NCBI RefSeq assembly: GCF_013204795.1
Contig: NZ_JABMKW010000020.1
Location: 1,736,001-1,800,000 of the forward strand
DNA length: 64,000 nt
Direction of reading: 5' to 3'
Source of the DNA: Pedobacter panaciterrae
GTDB lineage: Bacteria > Bacteroidota > Bacteroidia > Sphingobacteriales > Sphingobacteriaceae
In this document: one piece after another, positions 41,881 to 51,843 of the stretch
Position numbering within the stretch: position 1 is the first letter of the stretch
How the letters are laid out: every line of letters starts with the position of its first letter
The notes under the pieces: generated by a model
The model's input: the letters and a program-made list of their open reading frames with translations, nothing else
What the model was told of the DNA's origin: nothing
The model's database searches: none
Translations under genes and position numbers: made by a program

Positions 41881-44800
41881 ATGAAGCTAAACCAGTATGA
41901 AACGGTATTTACTATACCACTACTTAAATTTTCAGTAAATTTTAGTGCTACCTTAACAATTCTCTTTCTTTTACTCACTTGTTTGCAAGTATCTGCAAAA
42001 CCAGTACAAAGAATTACTATATCCAAAAAGAACTCACCAATAGTACAGATTTTTGAGGCTATTAAACAACAATCTGGATATTCCGTAGTTTACAATAGCG
42101 ATGATCTAAAAGAAAGAAATGTCAGTTTAAATGTAAAAAACTCTACAGTTGAAGAGACAATGGAGGAAAGTCTTAAGGACAGTCCGTTTGCATTTAAAAT
42201 CTTAAATAAAAACATCCTTATCAAAAAGAAGGATGAGCCATCCGTATTTTCTCCTTCAACAACTAAACCTCAGGCTAAAGAAATAAAAGGAAAAGTTGTA
42301 GATAAGCAGAATATCTCTATACCGGGTGTAAGTATTAAATTAAAAGGAACGTCCATTGGAACAGTTACAAATGGAGAAGGACTATATGCCATTTCAATAC
42401 CAGAAAATACTGGCACCCTTGTTTTTAGCATGGTTGGATATACGACCAAAGAAGTAACCATTGGCAGTGATCAGACTATAAACGTAATCCTGCTAGAAGA
42501 AACCTCGGCACTTAACGAAGTGGTGGTTATAGGATATGGCACCCAGAAAAAATCAGACGTTACTACCGCCGTATCATCTGTGTCAGCAGAAAGCATAAAA
42601 GAGCGACCTGCTTTAAACTTTGGCGAGGCCATTGCCGGTCAAATGGCCGGAGTTCAGGTTCAGCAAACTGGCGGTGCCCCTGGCGGGGAAGGACTAGCCA
42701 TAAGAGTTAGAGGAGTTGGCTCAATTACCCAATCCAATGATCCTTTATATGTTGTAGATGGCTATCCAATGGAAGGTAATGCATTCAGACTATTGAACAC
42801 CTCAGATATTGAAAGTATTCAGGTTTTAAAAGACGCCTCTTCTACAGCCATTTATGGTTCAAGAGGTGCAAACGGTGTTGTTATTGTAACCACTAAGAAG
42901 GGCAAAGTTGGCCCGCCAACAATAAATGCCAACACTTTTATAGGATTTCAGGAACTGGGCAAAGAAGTAGAAATGATGAACAGGGATCAATATATCCAGT
43001 GGTTTATTGATGGTAGAAACCAGGCTTGGTTAGATGCACAAATTATCACATCAGATCCAAACCAACAACCCCATTCCATTACAGACCCCAACTCACGTCG
43101 TAGTCTGTACTCTGGTGCAAGCACTCAATATATGATACCAGATGGTACGGGAGGATATAAATACAACTTTCTGGACCCAGCCTCTGTAGCACAAATGCCC
43201 GACAACAATTGGCAAGATCTTTTATACAGAAAAGCTTTAACTCAAAAAAGTGAACTATCGGTTTCTGGAGGAACAGAACATACTCAATATATGTTTTCCG
43301 GAAGTTATGCCAAGCAGGAAGGTATAGTTCTAGGCACAAACTATGACCGTTTTAATTTTCGCTCAGCCATCAACTCTAAGGTTACCAAGAGTCTGAGCCT
43401 TGGCATGAATATGTTGGCCTTCTCAGCAAAAGGCAGAGAGCAGGAAAGCGGCAAATACTCTCCGGTAATGTTTGCACTGCAATTGCCCCCAATCTTTCCG
43501 GTAAGGAATGATGATGGAACATACGGTTCGATGGTTCGAAATCCGGAAATACTTGCCGGCGATGTTGCAAGCCCAATCGGTGTAGCAGAGCAGGTTCAAA
43601 ATTCCAGAAATCGATATGGTTGGCTGGGGACTGTTTTTGCTGAATGGGAAATCATTAAGGATCTAAAATATAAGATCAATATTAATGGTGGAATTCAGGA
43701 CAACCAGCAAAAGATCTTTGAAGCTTCTTTTATAGATTTTGATGCTTCTAAAGGTCCGCGCCCAGCTAAAGGTATAAATCAGCGTGCATCAGATTTCGAC
43801 TGGGTAATTGAAAACACCTTAAACTACTCCCGTACTTTTTCTGATAAGCACGTATTATCTGCCCTTGTAGGTTATACCACTCAAAAACATAATCTGAAAA
43901 ATATGTACGGCGAAGCCCGTGGCTTTGCCAACGACCAGATTACAACCCTCAATGCAGGCACTATGTATGCCTTATCTAGTGATGAGTCAGAATATTCAAT
44001 GATTTCTTATCTGGGCAGGATCAACTATGCATACGATAATAAATACTTATTTACAGCCACCTTTCGTGGTGATGGTTCTTCCCGTTTTGGTATGAACAAA
44101 AAATGGGGAACCTTCCCTTCTCTGTCTGCAGGGTGGAAAATTTCTGAAGAGAAATTTATGGAGAACATTAAAGCCATAAGCGATCTTAAGATTCGTGCAG
44201 GCTTTGGTATTTCAGGAAACAACAGAATTGGCGATTATTCTGCTATTGGTCTTCTAACTTCAGGCTTCTATCCAACCGGAGGAACACTTCAAAATACTAC
44301 CAACCCAAGCACAATGTCGAACGTTGATCTTGGATGGGAAAAAACAAGACAATATAACCTTGGATTTGAACTTGGCTTAATAAATGACAGGATAAGAATT
44401 GAAGGTGATTTTTACGACAGCCAGTCTATTGACCTTTTATTAAATGTTCCTGTACCGGTAATTACAGGATATTCTACCCAAATTCAAAATATCGGAAAAG
44501 TGCAGAACAGGGGTATGGAATTCCTGGTTACGACCAGAAACCTTCTGGGTGACTTTAAGTGGAATACCAACTTTAACATTTCATTTAATAAAAACAAAGT
44601 ATTGGAAGTTGGAGCAGATAACCGTCCTATTTATGGCAGCGCTCCTAATGCAAATAATGCGTTCATTACAACTGTTGGCTCTCCTATTGCAAGTTTTTAT
44701 GGATACAAATATGAAGGCGTGTTCCTTACCCAGGATGAATTAAACAAATATCCGCACTTAAGTGCAGATAAAATAGGCGATGGCAGATACGCTGATATCA

Positions 44801-45357
44801 ATAAGGATGGTATTCTAGACCAAAATGATAAAACGATTTTGGGCAACAATAATCCCGATTTTACCACCGGTCTAACCAATAACTTTTCATATAAAAACTT
44901 CTCTTTGGGAGTTCAGTTTACTGCATCATATGGAGCAGAATTATTTAGTTTCTATAAAAGAATGGTTGGAATATATCATGGTGATAGAAATGGGATGATA
45001 GAACAGATTGGTAGATGGAGATCTACAGACGATCCAGGAGATGGAATTCACTTCAAAGCAACGAGAACTCCTTCGGGTTGGCAAAGAGACCCTTCCTCGG
45101 CATGGGTTCAGGACGCATCATATTTAAGACTTAGGAATGTAAATTTTGCATATAATTTCAGTGAAAATTTTACCAAAAAAATAAAGGTAAAGGCTTTAAG
45201 TGTATATGTAACCGGAAGCAATTTATTTACAATAACCAATTATACAGGATATGATCCGGAAACGAGCAGCGAAGGTGCCGGACTTACAAAAGGTGGCGAT
45301 TACTTGGGCTATCCAACTGCAAGGACGTTTATCCTTGGACTTAATTTGACGTTTTAA
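41881..45357 (+). CDS. SusC/RagA TonB-dependent transducer with STN domain
   Basis: 1158 residues. Signal peptide to about residue 39; STN signalling domain (~45-115, IFEAIKQQSGYSVVYNSDDL); CarboxypepD-like domain (~138-210, GKVVDKQNISIPGVSIKLKG); TonB box/plug with the SusC signature LNEVVVIGYGTQKKSDVTTAVSSV and DASSTAIYGSRGANGVVIVTTKKGK; then a 22-strand barrel ending in LGLNLTF. It imports oligosaccharide across the outer membrane with SusD and TonB. The STN domain matches the sigma/FecR pair upstream, so it also senses the substrate. Confidence 0.95.
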   Translation: MKLNQYETVFTIPLLKFSVNFSATLTILFLLLTCLQVSAKPVQRITISKKNSPIVQIFEAIKQQSGYSVVYNSDDLKERNVSLNVKNSTVEETMEESLKDSPFAFKILNKNILIKKKDEPSVFSPSTTKPQAKEIKGKVVDKQNISIPGVSIKLKGTSIGTVTNGEGLYAISIPENTGTLVFSMVGYTTKEVTIGSDQTINVILLEETSALNEVVVIGYGTQKKSDVTTAVSSVSAESIKERPALNFGEAIAGQMAGVQVQQTGGAPGGEGLAIRVRGVGSITQSNDPLYVVDGYPMEGNAFRLLNTSDIESIQVLKDASSTAIYGSRGANGVVIVTTKKGKVGPPTINANTFIGFQELGKEVEMMNRDQYIQWFIDGRNQAWLDAQIITSDPNQQPHSITDPNSRRSLYSGASTQYMIPDGTGGYKYNFLDPASVAQMPDNNWQDLLYRKALTQKSELSVSGGTEHTQYMFSGSYAKQEGIVLGTNYDRFNFRSAINSKVTKSLSLGMNMLAFSAKGREQESGKYSPVMFALQLPPIFPVRNDDGTYGSMVRNPEILAGDVASPIGVAEQVQNSRNRYGWLGTVFAEWEIIKDLKYKININGGIQDNQQKIFEASFIDFDASKGPRPAKGINQRASDFDWVIENTLNYSRTFSDKHVLSALVGYTTQKHNLKNMYGEARGFANDQITTLNAGTMYALSSDESEYSMISYLGRINYAYDNKYLFTATFRGDGSSRFGMNKKWGTFPSLSAGWKISEEKFMENIKAISDLKIRAGFGISGNNRIGDYSAIGLLTSGFYPTGGTLQNTTNPSTMSNVDLGWEKTRQYNLGFELGLINDRIRIEGDFYDSQSIDLLLNVPVPVITGYSTQIQNIGKVQNRGMEFLVTTRNLLGDFKWNTNFNISFNKNKVLEVGADNRPIYGSAPNANNAFITTVGSPIASFYGYKYEGVFLTQDELNKYPHLSADKIGDGRYADINKDGILDQNDKTILGNNNPDFTTGLTNNFSYKNFSLGVQFTASYGAELFSFYKRMVGIYHGDRNGMIEQIGRWRSTDDPGDGIHFKATRTPSGWQRDPSSAWVQDASYLRLRNVNFAYNFSENFTKKIKVKALSVYVTGSNLFTITNYTGYDPETSSEGAGLTKGGDYLGYPTARTFILGLNLTF

Positions 45358-45386
45358 ACATTCATTAATGCTTATATTTTAAATAT

Positions 45387-46955
45387 ATGAAAAAGATAAA
45401 TCTATTATTCGTAGCAGTCTTCTTTCTGGCATCATGCAGTGATGACTTTATTGACCTGAACCCGAAATCAAATTTAAATGCCAATTCATTCTATAAAACA
45501 CAACAGGACATTAATCAGGCAACCCTTTCTGCTTATGGCAATTTGCGTTCATTATACAATTCAACATATGTGAGGCTTGGCGAAATCCGTTCAGACAACA
45601 CTACCTATTCCTGGCTGTCGGGAAACCCTGCAAATGAAAAAGGCATAGATGAATTTGCCTCTCCCTTACTTCCTGAAAACAACTTTATAACAGACATGTG
45701 GGATGACAGTTATAAAACAATACTAAGATGCAATATTGTTCTTGGTCGCAGCGATGCAGCTACCTTCACTGATGAAAAATTAAGAAGTCAGTATAAAGCA
45801 GAAGCCAGTTTCTTAAGAGCGCTTGTTTATTTCTGGCTCAATAGGGCATTTGGAGGGCCAGCTTTAAATGGCCAGCTTTTAGGGGTAATCAAAGCAGACA
45901 AAGAACTAAGTCAAACTGAAGCATATGCACTTGGGCGTGCACCATTGCAAGAAATGTATGATTTCATCATTGCAGACCTAAAATATGCCGAAGCTAATCT
46001 TCCTCAGTCATACGGAGGCACAGACAAAGGTAGAGTAACCAAGGCCGGAGCCTCAGCGTTGCTTGGTAAAGTTTATTTAACCATGGCAGGCTATCCGCTT
46101 AATAAAGGAGGCGAATATTACAATCTTGCCAGTCAAAAACTTGCAGAAGTAGTAAATAATTCTGCGTATTCTCTGGTTCCAAGCTATAAAGACCTGTTTG
46201 ATGTTTCTAAAAAGAACAGTACTGAATCTCTTTTTGAAGTTCAATACATGAAAGGCGCACCAAATGGAGCAACTGGTAGTCCATGGAATAACAATTTCGC
46301 TCCAAGATTTTCAGATAAAGAGGTTGTTTTGGTGGGCGACAAGGGTGGTGAGAACTCTCCTACCCAATACATGTCAAATGCTTATGAAACCGGAGATCCC
46401 AGGAAATTTGTATCCATGCGAGATGGCTGGATCAATGCTAAAACCGGAGCCTTGCAAACCGAGAAATATGTGCGTAAATACTATGATGTTTCAACAAGCG
46501 GTTCAGACAATGGCAACAATTGGATAGAATTACGTCTGGGAGACGTGTACTTACTTTATGCTGAGGCGCTGGTTCGTGGCGGGGGCGACAAGGGAATTGC
46601 CCTAACTTATCTAAACAAAATTCGGGAACGGGCAAGAAAAACTCCTGGCGACCCTAATATTCAACCAGCACCGAATTTATTACACGATTATCAATTGAGT
46701 GAATTCAGCGGTGATCAGGCTTTCCTGTTAGCAATTGAAAACGAGCGCCGTGTTGAGTTGGCTTTTGAGAATCACCGGTGGTTTGACCTTGTAAGAACAG
46801 GACGAGCCAAAGATGTGATGATTGCAGAACAACAGTTTGATGGTTACAATAGCTTTACCTGGAGTGATAATGCATTGACTTATCCTATTCCAATGACAGT
46901 GATGCAGTCAAATCCACAAAAAATAATACAAAACAAAGGATATACCCAGATGTAA
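45387..46955 (+). CDS. SusD/RagB nutrient-binding outer membrane lipoprotein
   Basis: 522 residues. Lipoprotein signal with Cys17 (FFLASCSDDF). Helical TPR-like scaffold with the family ends: LNPKSNLNANSFYKTQQDINQATLSAYGNL at the start, RSQYKAEASFLRALVYFWLNRAFGG in the middle, AIENERRVELAFENHRWFDLVRTGRAKDVM and YPIPMTVMQSNP at the end. Lid partner of SusC, 29 bases downstream. Substrate cannot be read from sequence; the following genes suggest glycosides processed by oxidation. Confidence 0.95.
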   Translation: MKKINLLFVAVFFLASCSDDFIDLNPKSNLNANSFYKTQQDINQATLSAYGNLRSLYNSTYVRLGEIRSDNTTYSWLSGNPANEKGIDEFASPLLPENNFITDMWDDSYKTILRCNIVLGRSDAATFTDEKLRSQYKAEASFLRALVYFWLNRAFGGPALNGQLLGVIKADKELSQTEAYALGRAPLQEMYDFIIADLKYAEANLPQSYGGTDKGRVTKAGASALLGKVYLTMAGYPLNKGGEYYNLASQKLAEVVNNSAYSLVPSYKDLFDVSKKNSTESLFEVQYMKGAPNGATGSPWNNNFAPRFSDKEVVLVGDKGGENSPTQYMSNAYETGDPRKFVSMRDGWINAKTGALQTEKYVRKYYDVSTSGSDNGNNWIELRLGDVYLLYAEALVRGGGDKGIALTYLNKIRERARKTPGDPNIQPAPNLLHDYQLSEFSGDQAFLLAIENERRVELAFENHRWFDLVRTGRAKDVMIAEQQFDGYNSFTWSDNALTYPIPMTVMQSNPQKIIQNKGYTQM

Positions 46956-47017
46956 CATGTTTATACATGTTGCATTAATCAACTATCGTTAACAATTGTT
47001 TCGCTAAATTTATTTAT

Positions 47018-47737
47018 ATGAACTCAAAAATAACCCCGGTGTTACTAGTGATACTCCTTCTTACAGGAGTATCATATGCTCAAAACAAAGATAACTCCCT
47101 TACCAAACAGGAAATCAAACAAGGTTGGAAACTCCTTTTTGATGGTCAAAGTCTTAACGGATGGACATCTGTTGGGAAAGATACGCCACCAGCTACAGGA
47201 TGGAAAATAGAAAATGGCATTTTATCTGCAAAAAAGGAAGGAGAAAAAGGAGGTGGTGATATTTTTACAAAAGATGAATATGCTGATTTTGATCTCTCTG
47301 TTGACTTTAAGCTTTCTGAAGGAGGAAATAGTGGAATAAAATATTTCTTCACTAAGTATACTAAAGGAGGTTGGCTCGGATTAGAATACCAGATATTAGA
47401 TAATGTAAAACACCCTGATGCAAAATTGGGAAGGAATGGCAACCGTTTACAGGCTGGTTTGTATGACATGCTACCTTTAGATGTACCACAGGAGAATAAA
47501 ACCGGTGAATGGAACCGAGCAAGAATCGTAGCCAAAGGCACTAAAGTAACTCATTACTTAAATGGAAAAAAGACGCTTTCCTTTGACCGCAGCAGTGATT
47601 CCTACAAAGAAGCATGGAAGCTAAGTAAGTTTAAAGATTCAGAACCACCGTTTGGTCAGGTAAAAAAAGGGCATATTCTACTTCAAGACCATGGGGATGA
47701 AGTTTCATTCAAAAATGTTAAAATCAGAGTTTTATAG
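47018..47737 (+). CDS. DUF1080 protein (3-keto-glycoside hydrolase/lyase family)
   Basis: 239 residues with a signal peptide. DUF1080 jelly roll: GWKLLFDGQSLNGWTSVG, GWKIENGILSAKKEG, GGDIFTKDEYADFDLSVDFKLSEGGNSGIKYFF, LGLEYQILDN and KKGHILLQDHGDEVSFKNVKI. Members cleave glycosides already oxidised at C3 of the sugar. Placed between SusD and an oxidoreductase that could make such 3-keto sugars; another DUF1080 gene follows that. Periplasmic. Confidence 0.9.
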   Translation: MNSKITPVLLVILLLTGVSYAQNKDNSLTKQEIKQGWKLLFDGQSLNGWTSVGKDTPPATGWKIENGILSAKKEGEKGGGDIFTKDEYADFDLSVDFKLSEGGNSGIKYFFTKYTKGGWLGLEYQILDNVKHPDAKLGRNGNRLQAGLYDMLPLDVPQENKTGEWNRARIVAKGTKVTHYLNGKKTLSFDRSSDSYKEAWKLSKFKDSEPPFGQVKKGHILLQDHGDEVSFKNVKIRVL

Positions 47738-47767
47738 AATTCCAAAACAATCAACCAAAAACCAATT

Positions 47768-49135
47768 ATGAGCAACAATTCAAGAAGAGATTTCATAAAA
47801 AAAATAGGTATCGGAACAGCAGCTTTATCTGTTGGAAATAGTGTATTCGGAGGAACTGCCTCTGGGTTTAGTGCCAAAAGCTATAGAAATATTATTGGCG
47901 CAAATGACAGAATAAACATAGCAACTATCGGCGTTAATAGCCGTGGCAATAGCATGGGAGGTACAATTGCCAAACAAAAAAACACGCAAATAGTTACAGT
48001 TTGTGATGTAGATTCAAGAGCCATTCCTAAGGCAATAAACACTATTGTGAAAGCTGGTCAAACAACTCCACCAAAATCTGAAAAAGACCTGCGCAAGGTT
48101 CTGGAAGATAAATCTGTTGATGCAATATACACGGCAACTCCTGATCATTGGCATGCACCATTAACCATTATGGCTTGCCAGGCCGGAAAACATGTATATG
48201 TTGAAAAGCCATTAAGCCATAATCCAAGAGAGGGTGAAATTGCAGTAGCAGCAGCCAGAAAATACAACAGAATAGTGCAAATGGGCGCCCAACGTCGCTC
48301 TGCCCCTACGCTAACCAAAGGAATACAGCTACTCCATGAAGGGATAATTGGCCGCGTATATATGGCAAAAACATGGTATACGAATACGAGGAAAGAAACC
48401 TTTTTAAAGCCAGCAAATGTACCCGACTGGCTGGATTATGATTTATGGCAGGGACCAGCACCACGTATTAATTACAAAGATGGTTTAATCCACTACAACT
48501 GGCACTGGTTCTGGAACTGGGGAACCGGCGAAGCGCTAAATAATGGAACGCACGAGGTAGATGTAGCCCGTTGGGGTCTGGGAGTAGATTTTCCGACCCG
48601 CGTTAGCTCTTCCGGCGGAAGATATCATTTTAATGATGACTGGGAAACCCCAGACACGCAGGTAGTAACGATAGATTATCCTGGTAAGGTTACCTTGCTT
48701 TGGGAAAACAGAAGCTGTAACGGAAGAAAAGTTGAAGGACAGGAAAGAGGAATTATCTTTTATGGTGAAAAAGGAAGCCTGGATACCGGAGATGATGCTT
48801 ATAAAATATATGATCTTCAAGGAAAGCTAATTCAGGATGTGACACCAAAATCTGGCGGAGAATCTTTAGAGGGAAGAAATACAGCGAGTCCAAGTTTAGG
48901 GATGGATAGTTTGCATATGGCAGATTTTCTTGATGCCATCAGAAACAACAGGCGTCCGAACTGTGATGTTGAACTCGGTTACAAAAGCTGTGTAGCCATG
49001 CAGTTAGGCAATATATCATGGAGGGTTGGTCGCGACTTAAAAATTGATCCGAAAAACGGTCACATCGTTGGCGACAAAGAAGCTCAGAAACTATGGGGCC
49101 GTTCGTACGAAAAGGGATGGGAACCCAAAATCTAA
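47768..49135 (+). CDS. Gfo/Idh/MocA family oxidoreductase, exported
   Basis: 455 residues. Tat signal SRRDFIKKIGIGTAALS; NAD-binding Rossmann start INIATIGVNSRGNSMGG and the family dyad YVEKPLSHN, with HYNWHWFWNWGTGEALNNGTHEVDVARWGLG in the substrate domain. Exported members with tightly bound cofactor oxidise glycosides to 3-keto forms (or reduce them). The 30-base gap and shared strand place it in the SusCD operon between two DUF1080 genes. Confidence 0.9.
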   Translation: MSNNSRRDFIKKIGIGTAALSVGNSVFGGTASGFSAKSYRNIIGANDRINIATIGVNSRGNSMGGTIAKQKNTQIVTVCDVDSRAIPKAINTIVKAGQTTPPKSEKDLRKVLEDKSVDAIYTATPDHWHAPLTIMACQAGKHVYVEKPLSHNPREGEIAVAAARKYNRIVQMGAQRRSAPTLTKGIQLLHEGIIGRVYMAKTWYTNTRKETFLKPANVPDWLDYDLWQGPAPRINYKDGLIHYNWHWFWNWGTGEALNNGTHEVDVARWGLGVDFPTRVSSSGGRYHFNDDWETPDTQVVTIDYPGKVTLLWENRSCNGRKVEGQERGIIFYGEKGSLDTGDDAYKIYDLQGKLIQDVTPKSGGESLEGRNTASPSLGMDSLHMADFLDAIRNNRRPNCDVELGYKSCVAMQLGNISWRVGRDLKIDPKNGHIVGDKEAQKLWGRSYEKGWEPKI

Positions 49136-49147
49136 AAATCAATCTTT

Positions 49148-49855
49148 ATGAATATATCCAGGTTATGCTTCAATATTATATTACTGCAGGGAATATGCAT
49201 TTTTGGTGCCTTTGCTCAGCCTCCGAATACCTTAACCAGTCAAGAGAAAGCATTGGGATGGAGTTTGCTTTTTGATGGGAAAACATTTAACGGATGGAAA
49301 AAGATAGCTGAAGGAGGATGGGAAATTAAAAACGGAGAGCTGCTTGCTGTAAAACCCGAAAACGGCAAGCAAATGGATATTATAACCAATGCTCAATTCG
49401 ACAACTTTGAACTTTTCTTTGAATTTAAAATCTCAAAAGAAACAAACAGTGGGGTTAAATATCTGGTAACAAATGATTATGAAGCACAAAAAGGTACTTT
49501 CTTAGGTCTTGAATATCAAATATTAGATGAAATGAACTTTAAATATCCAGAGCGCGGTGAAATTCGCTCACTGGCATCATTGTATGATCTGATATCTGCT
49601 GATAAGAAAAATCCCGCATTGCTTGAACACTGGAATATAGCCAGAATCATTGTAAACAAGAATCATATTCAGCATTGGTTAAATGGGCGCAAAGTTGTAG
49701 ATTATGACAGGAGCACAGAATCTTTTAAATCATTAATAGAGAAAAGCAAGTATAAATCCCTTAAAAATTTCGGACAATCAAAAAAGGGACATATTCTTTT
49801 GCAGAATGAAGGTTCACCTATTGCGTTCCGTAGTATAAAGATCAAGTGGCTTTAA
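49148..49855 (+). CDS. DUF1080 protein (3-keto-glycoside hydrolase/lyase family)
   Basis: 235 residues with signal peptide (GICIFGAFA). GWSLLFDGKTFNGWKKIAEGGWEIKNGELLAVKPENGKQMDIITNAQFDNFELFFEFKI-type layout as in the paralogue at 47018, with NSGVKYLV, LGLEYQILDE and QSKKGHILLQNEG. Only moderately similar to that paralogue, so the two probably act on different anomers or aglycons. Last gene of the operon; ends 4 bases into the convergent thioesterase gene. Confidence 0.9.
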   Translation: MNISRLCFNIILLQGICIFGAFAQPPNTLTSQEKALGWSLLFDGKTFNGWKKIAEGGWEIKNGELLAVKPENGKQMDIITNAQFDNFELFFEFKISKETNSGVKYLVTNDYEAQKGTFLGLEYQILDEMNFKYPERGEIRSLASLYDLISADKKNPALLEHWNIARIIVNKNHIQHWLNGRKVVDYDRSTESFKSLIEKSKYKSLKNFGQSKKGHILLQNEGSPIAFRSIKIKWL

Positions 49856-50409
49856 CCAGATGTTAAAGCCACTTTACACCTTTCATTCTTAAGTGTAACC
49901 AAACAACTCTCATTATTGTAGCTTTCTCTTAAACTGGCTTCATTCTTTTTATATTCAGTTTTAAGGTTCTTTCTATTTAACCCCTGTGCAAATCGCCTAA
50001 CATCATCTTCACTTTTCAAGATCAATCCCGGTACCTGCTTAGGTTTATTGTCATCTCCTATTGCTACCATAGTAAAGTAGCTGGTATTGGTATGCTTAAT
50101 TACATGTGTTCTCAAATTTTCTGAAACAACTCTTATTCCTATTATCATGGAGGTGTTACCAACGTAGTTTACTGATGCCATCAAAGAAACCAATTCTCCA
50201 ACTTCAACTGGCGCCAAAAAATCAACCACATCAATTGATGCTGTGATACAGTAGCCATCAGAATGTTTTGCCGCACATACGTAAGCAACTTTATCCATTA
50301 AGCTTAAAATAATACCTCCATGTATTTTTCCTCCAAAATTAGAGTAAGAAGGAATCATAAGTTCAGTAAGAGTGGTTTGAGAGTATTCTACTGGTTTAAA
50401 ATCTAACAT
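49852..50409 (-). CDS. Acyl-CoA thioesterase (hotdog fold, YciA/BACH-like)
   Basis: 185 residues from ATG 50409 (MLDFKPVEYSQTTLTELMIPSY); the frame is open 17 more codons, but they do not fit the family. HGGIILSLMDKVAYVCAAKHS, ITASIDVVDFLAPVEVGELVSLMASVNYVGNTSM and VIKHTNTSYFTMVAI are hotdog landmarks. It hydrolyses acyl-CoA in the cytoplasm. The C-terminal ~40 residues are an extra charged helix. Overlaps the convergent DUF1080 stop by 4 bases. Confidence 0.85.
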   Translation of the reverse strand: MLDFKPVEYSQTTLTELMIPSYSNFGGKIHGGIILSLMDKVAYVCAAKHSDGYCITASIDVVDFLAPVEVGELVSLMASVNYVGNTSMIIGIRVVSENLRTHVIKHTNTSYFTMVAIGDDNKPKQVPGLILKSEDDVRRFAQGLNRKNLKTEYKKNEASLRESYNNESCLVTLKNERCKVALTSG

Positions 50410-50458
50410 AAATGGGTCTTTTGACACGCAATTTAGTTTTTTATCACAAAATAGCATC

Positions 50459-50491
50459 AAAAAAGGGGTTATAAACTTAATTACAACCCCT
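50459..50491 (-). terminator. Terminator of the tonB gene
   Basis: AGGGGTT/AACCCCT stem in the tonB-thioesterase gap with a T6 run on the minus strand. Confidence 0.65.
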
Positions 50492-50534
50492 CACCCTATC
50501 CTTTACACTGAGAGCGCACCGAATATTTTTGAAA

Positions 50535-51395
50535 TTATCTGTTTATGGTAAATGAAAGCGGCATATTATACCTAACTCTAACGTTTTGATCATTTTGTCG
50601 GCCCGGTTTCCATTTTGGGGACTTACTAATTACCCTTACCGCTTCTTCATCACATCCATATCCTATACCTTTTAAAACAGTAACGTTTGATACAGAACCA
50701 TCTTTCTCTATTACAAAGCTGATAAAAACCTTACCCTGTGCATCAACTTCCTGCGCCGCATTCGGGTATCTTAAATTCCTTTGTATAAATTTAGCCCAGG
50801 CTTTCATTCCCCCTTCAAATTCAGGGTAGGCTTGGATATCTCCTATTTCATGAATCCCCGTATCTTCCTTCTCACCATTCCCTACACCATTACCTGGAGC
50901 TATACCATTACCATTGCCCTCAACAGGAACCGATCCAAGTGACGTCTCAACTCCCGATTGCGTAACAGGCCCTACTGCCGCATGATCTATTTGTTCTAGA
51001 GTTGGCGGATCGGTAATTAATGGCCTATCCACAACAATTGGATTTGAAACGGGCTTTACAGTTTTAATTTTTTCTTTTATTGGTTCAGTTTTGGGCATTT
51101 CTGTCTTTTCCTGAAGTTTTAGTTTCTCTATTGGTCGATCAGCAATATTTATATCAATAACACGATCAGGTTTTAAAGGTTCGATGAGTGCATCTGCGTC
51201 TTTACTAATAAAATGTTTGTAAATCATTGGGCCAGCAAAAAAAAGAACAAAAAGCGGGGCAGCAATAAATAAAGCGCGTGCTGTAGTGCCTGATGATTGA
51301 GATCTTAGTGCATAAGCACCATAGTTTTTATTTCTGTTTCTAAATACAAGGTCGAGCCACTCTGCCTTGTGTAAATTGGATGAGATGTTAAACAT
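50535..51395 (-). CDS. TonB family energy transducer
   Basis: 286 residues. Short cytoplasmic part, membrane segment ALFIAAPLFVLFFAGPMIY (~42-60), a Pro/Lys-rich periplasmic linker, and the TonB C-terminal domain (~195-286: GGMKAWAKFIQRNLRYPNAA, GKVFISFVIEKDGSVSNVTVLKG, AVRVISKSPKWKPG, VRYNMPLSFTI). It transmits proton-motive force to SusC-like receptors. No ExbB/ExbD genes next to it. Separately transcribed, so probably a general transducer. Confidence 0.92.
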   Translation of the reverse strand: MFNISSNLHKAEWLDLVFRNRNKNYGAYALRSQSSGTTARALFIAAPLFVLFFAGPMIYKHFISKDADALIEPLKPDRVIDINIADRPIEKLKLQEKTEMPKTEPIKEKIKTVKPVSNPIVVDRPLITDPPTLEQIDHAAVGPVTQSGVETSLGSVPVEGNGNGIAPGNGVGNGEKEDTGIHEIGDIQAYPEFEGGMKAWAKFIQRNLRYPNAAQEVDAQGKVFISFVIEKDGSVSNVTVLKGIGYGCDEEAVRVISKSPKWKPGRQNDQNVRVRYNMPLSFTINR

Positions 51396-51510
51396 AATTT
51401 CAATTATTAGTTTTAAACAGGATGTAGAATACCCGTATATTCCATAACACTTTAAAAAAAACTTAAATCACGATGTTTTTTCACCAAAACACAGAAAAAT
51501 ATCTTCTCCG

Positions 51511-51549
51511 CTAAAAATCATAAAAAACGGCAGTTTTATAGATTTTTAG
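51511..51549. repeat. Long imperfect palindrome between tonB and glutamine synthetase
   Basis: CTAAAAATC (51511-51519) and GATTTTTAG (51541-51549) enclose a second near-palindrome (ATAAAAAAC, GTTTTATA). It lies in a 448-base, very AT-rich gap with nothing else recognisable except the -7 box at 51816. Confidence 0.4.
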
Positions 51550-51815
51550 TGTTTTCCCAACAAAAACAAGAAATTTTTCAGACAAAAAACAGCAAAAACG
51601 AAAAAATAACACCAAAAAATATAAAAATAAATGAACAAACTGTATATTTACCCTTCGAGAGACAGACTTAACCTTCCAAATAAATAAGCCGCCTCTTCAA
51701 CTTATTTTTCTTCTTAAAAACTGATTTTCATCTAAAAAGCGTAAATTTTATGTTAAAATTTGCTAACATTTGTATTTTTACACACAATTTGATGGAAATT
51801 ATTAATTAATAATCC

Positions 51816-51823
51816 TATTTTTG
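51816..51823 (+). promoter_or_regulatory. -7 box of the glutamine synthetase gene
   Basis: TATTTTTG, 20 bases before the ATG. The nearest TTTG (51788-51791) is 24 bases upstream, longer than usual. Confidence 0.4.
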
Positions 51824-51843
51824 ATAAAATTTTAAACAAATAA

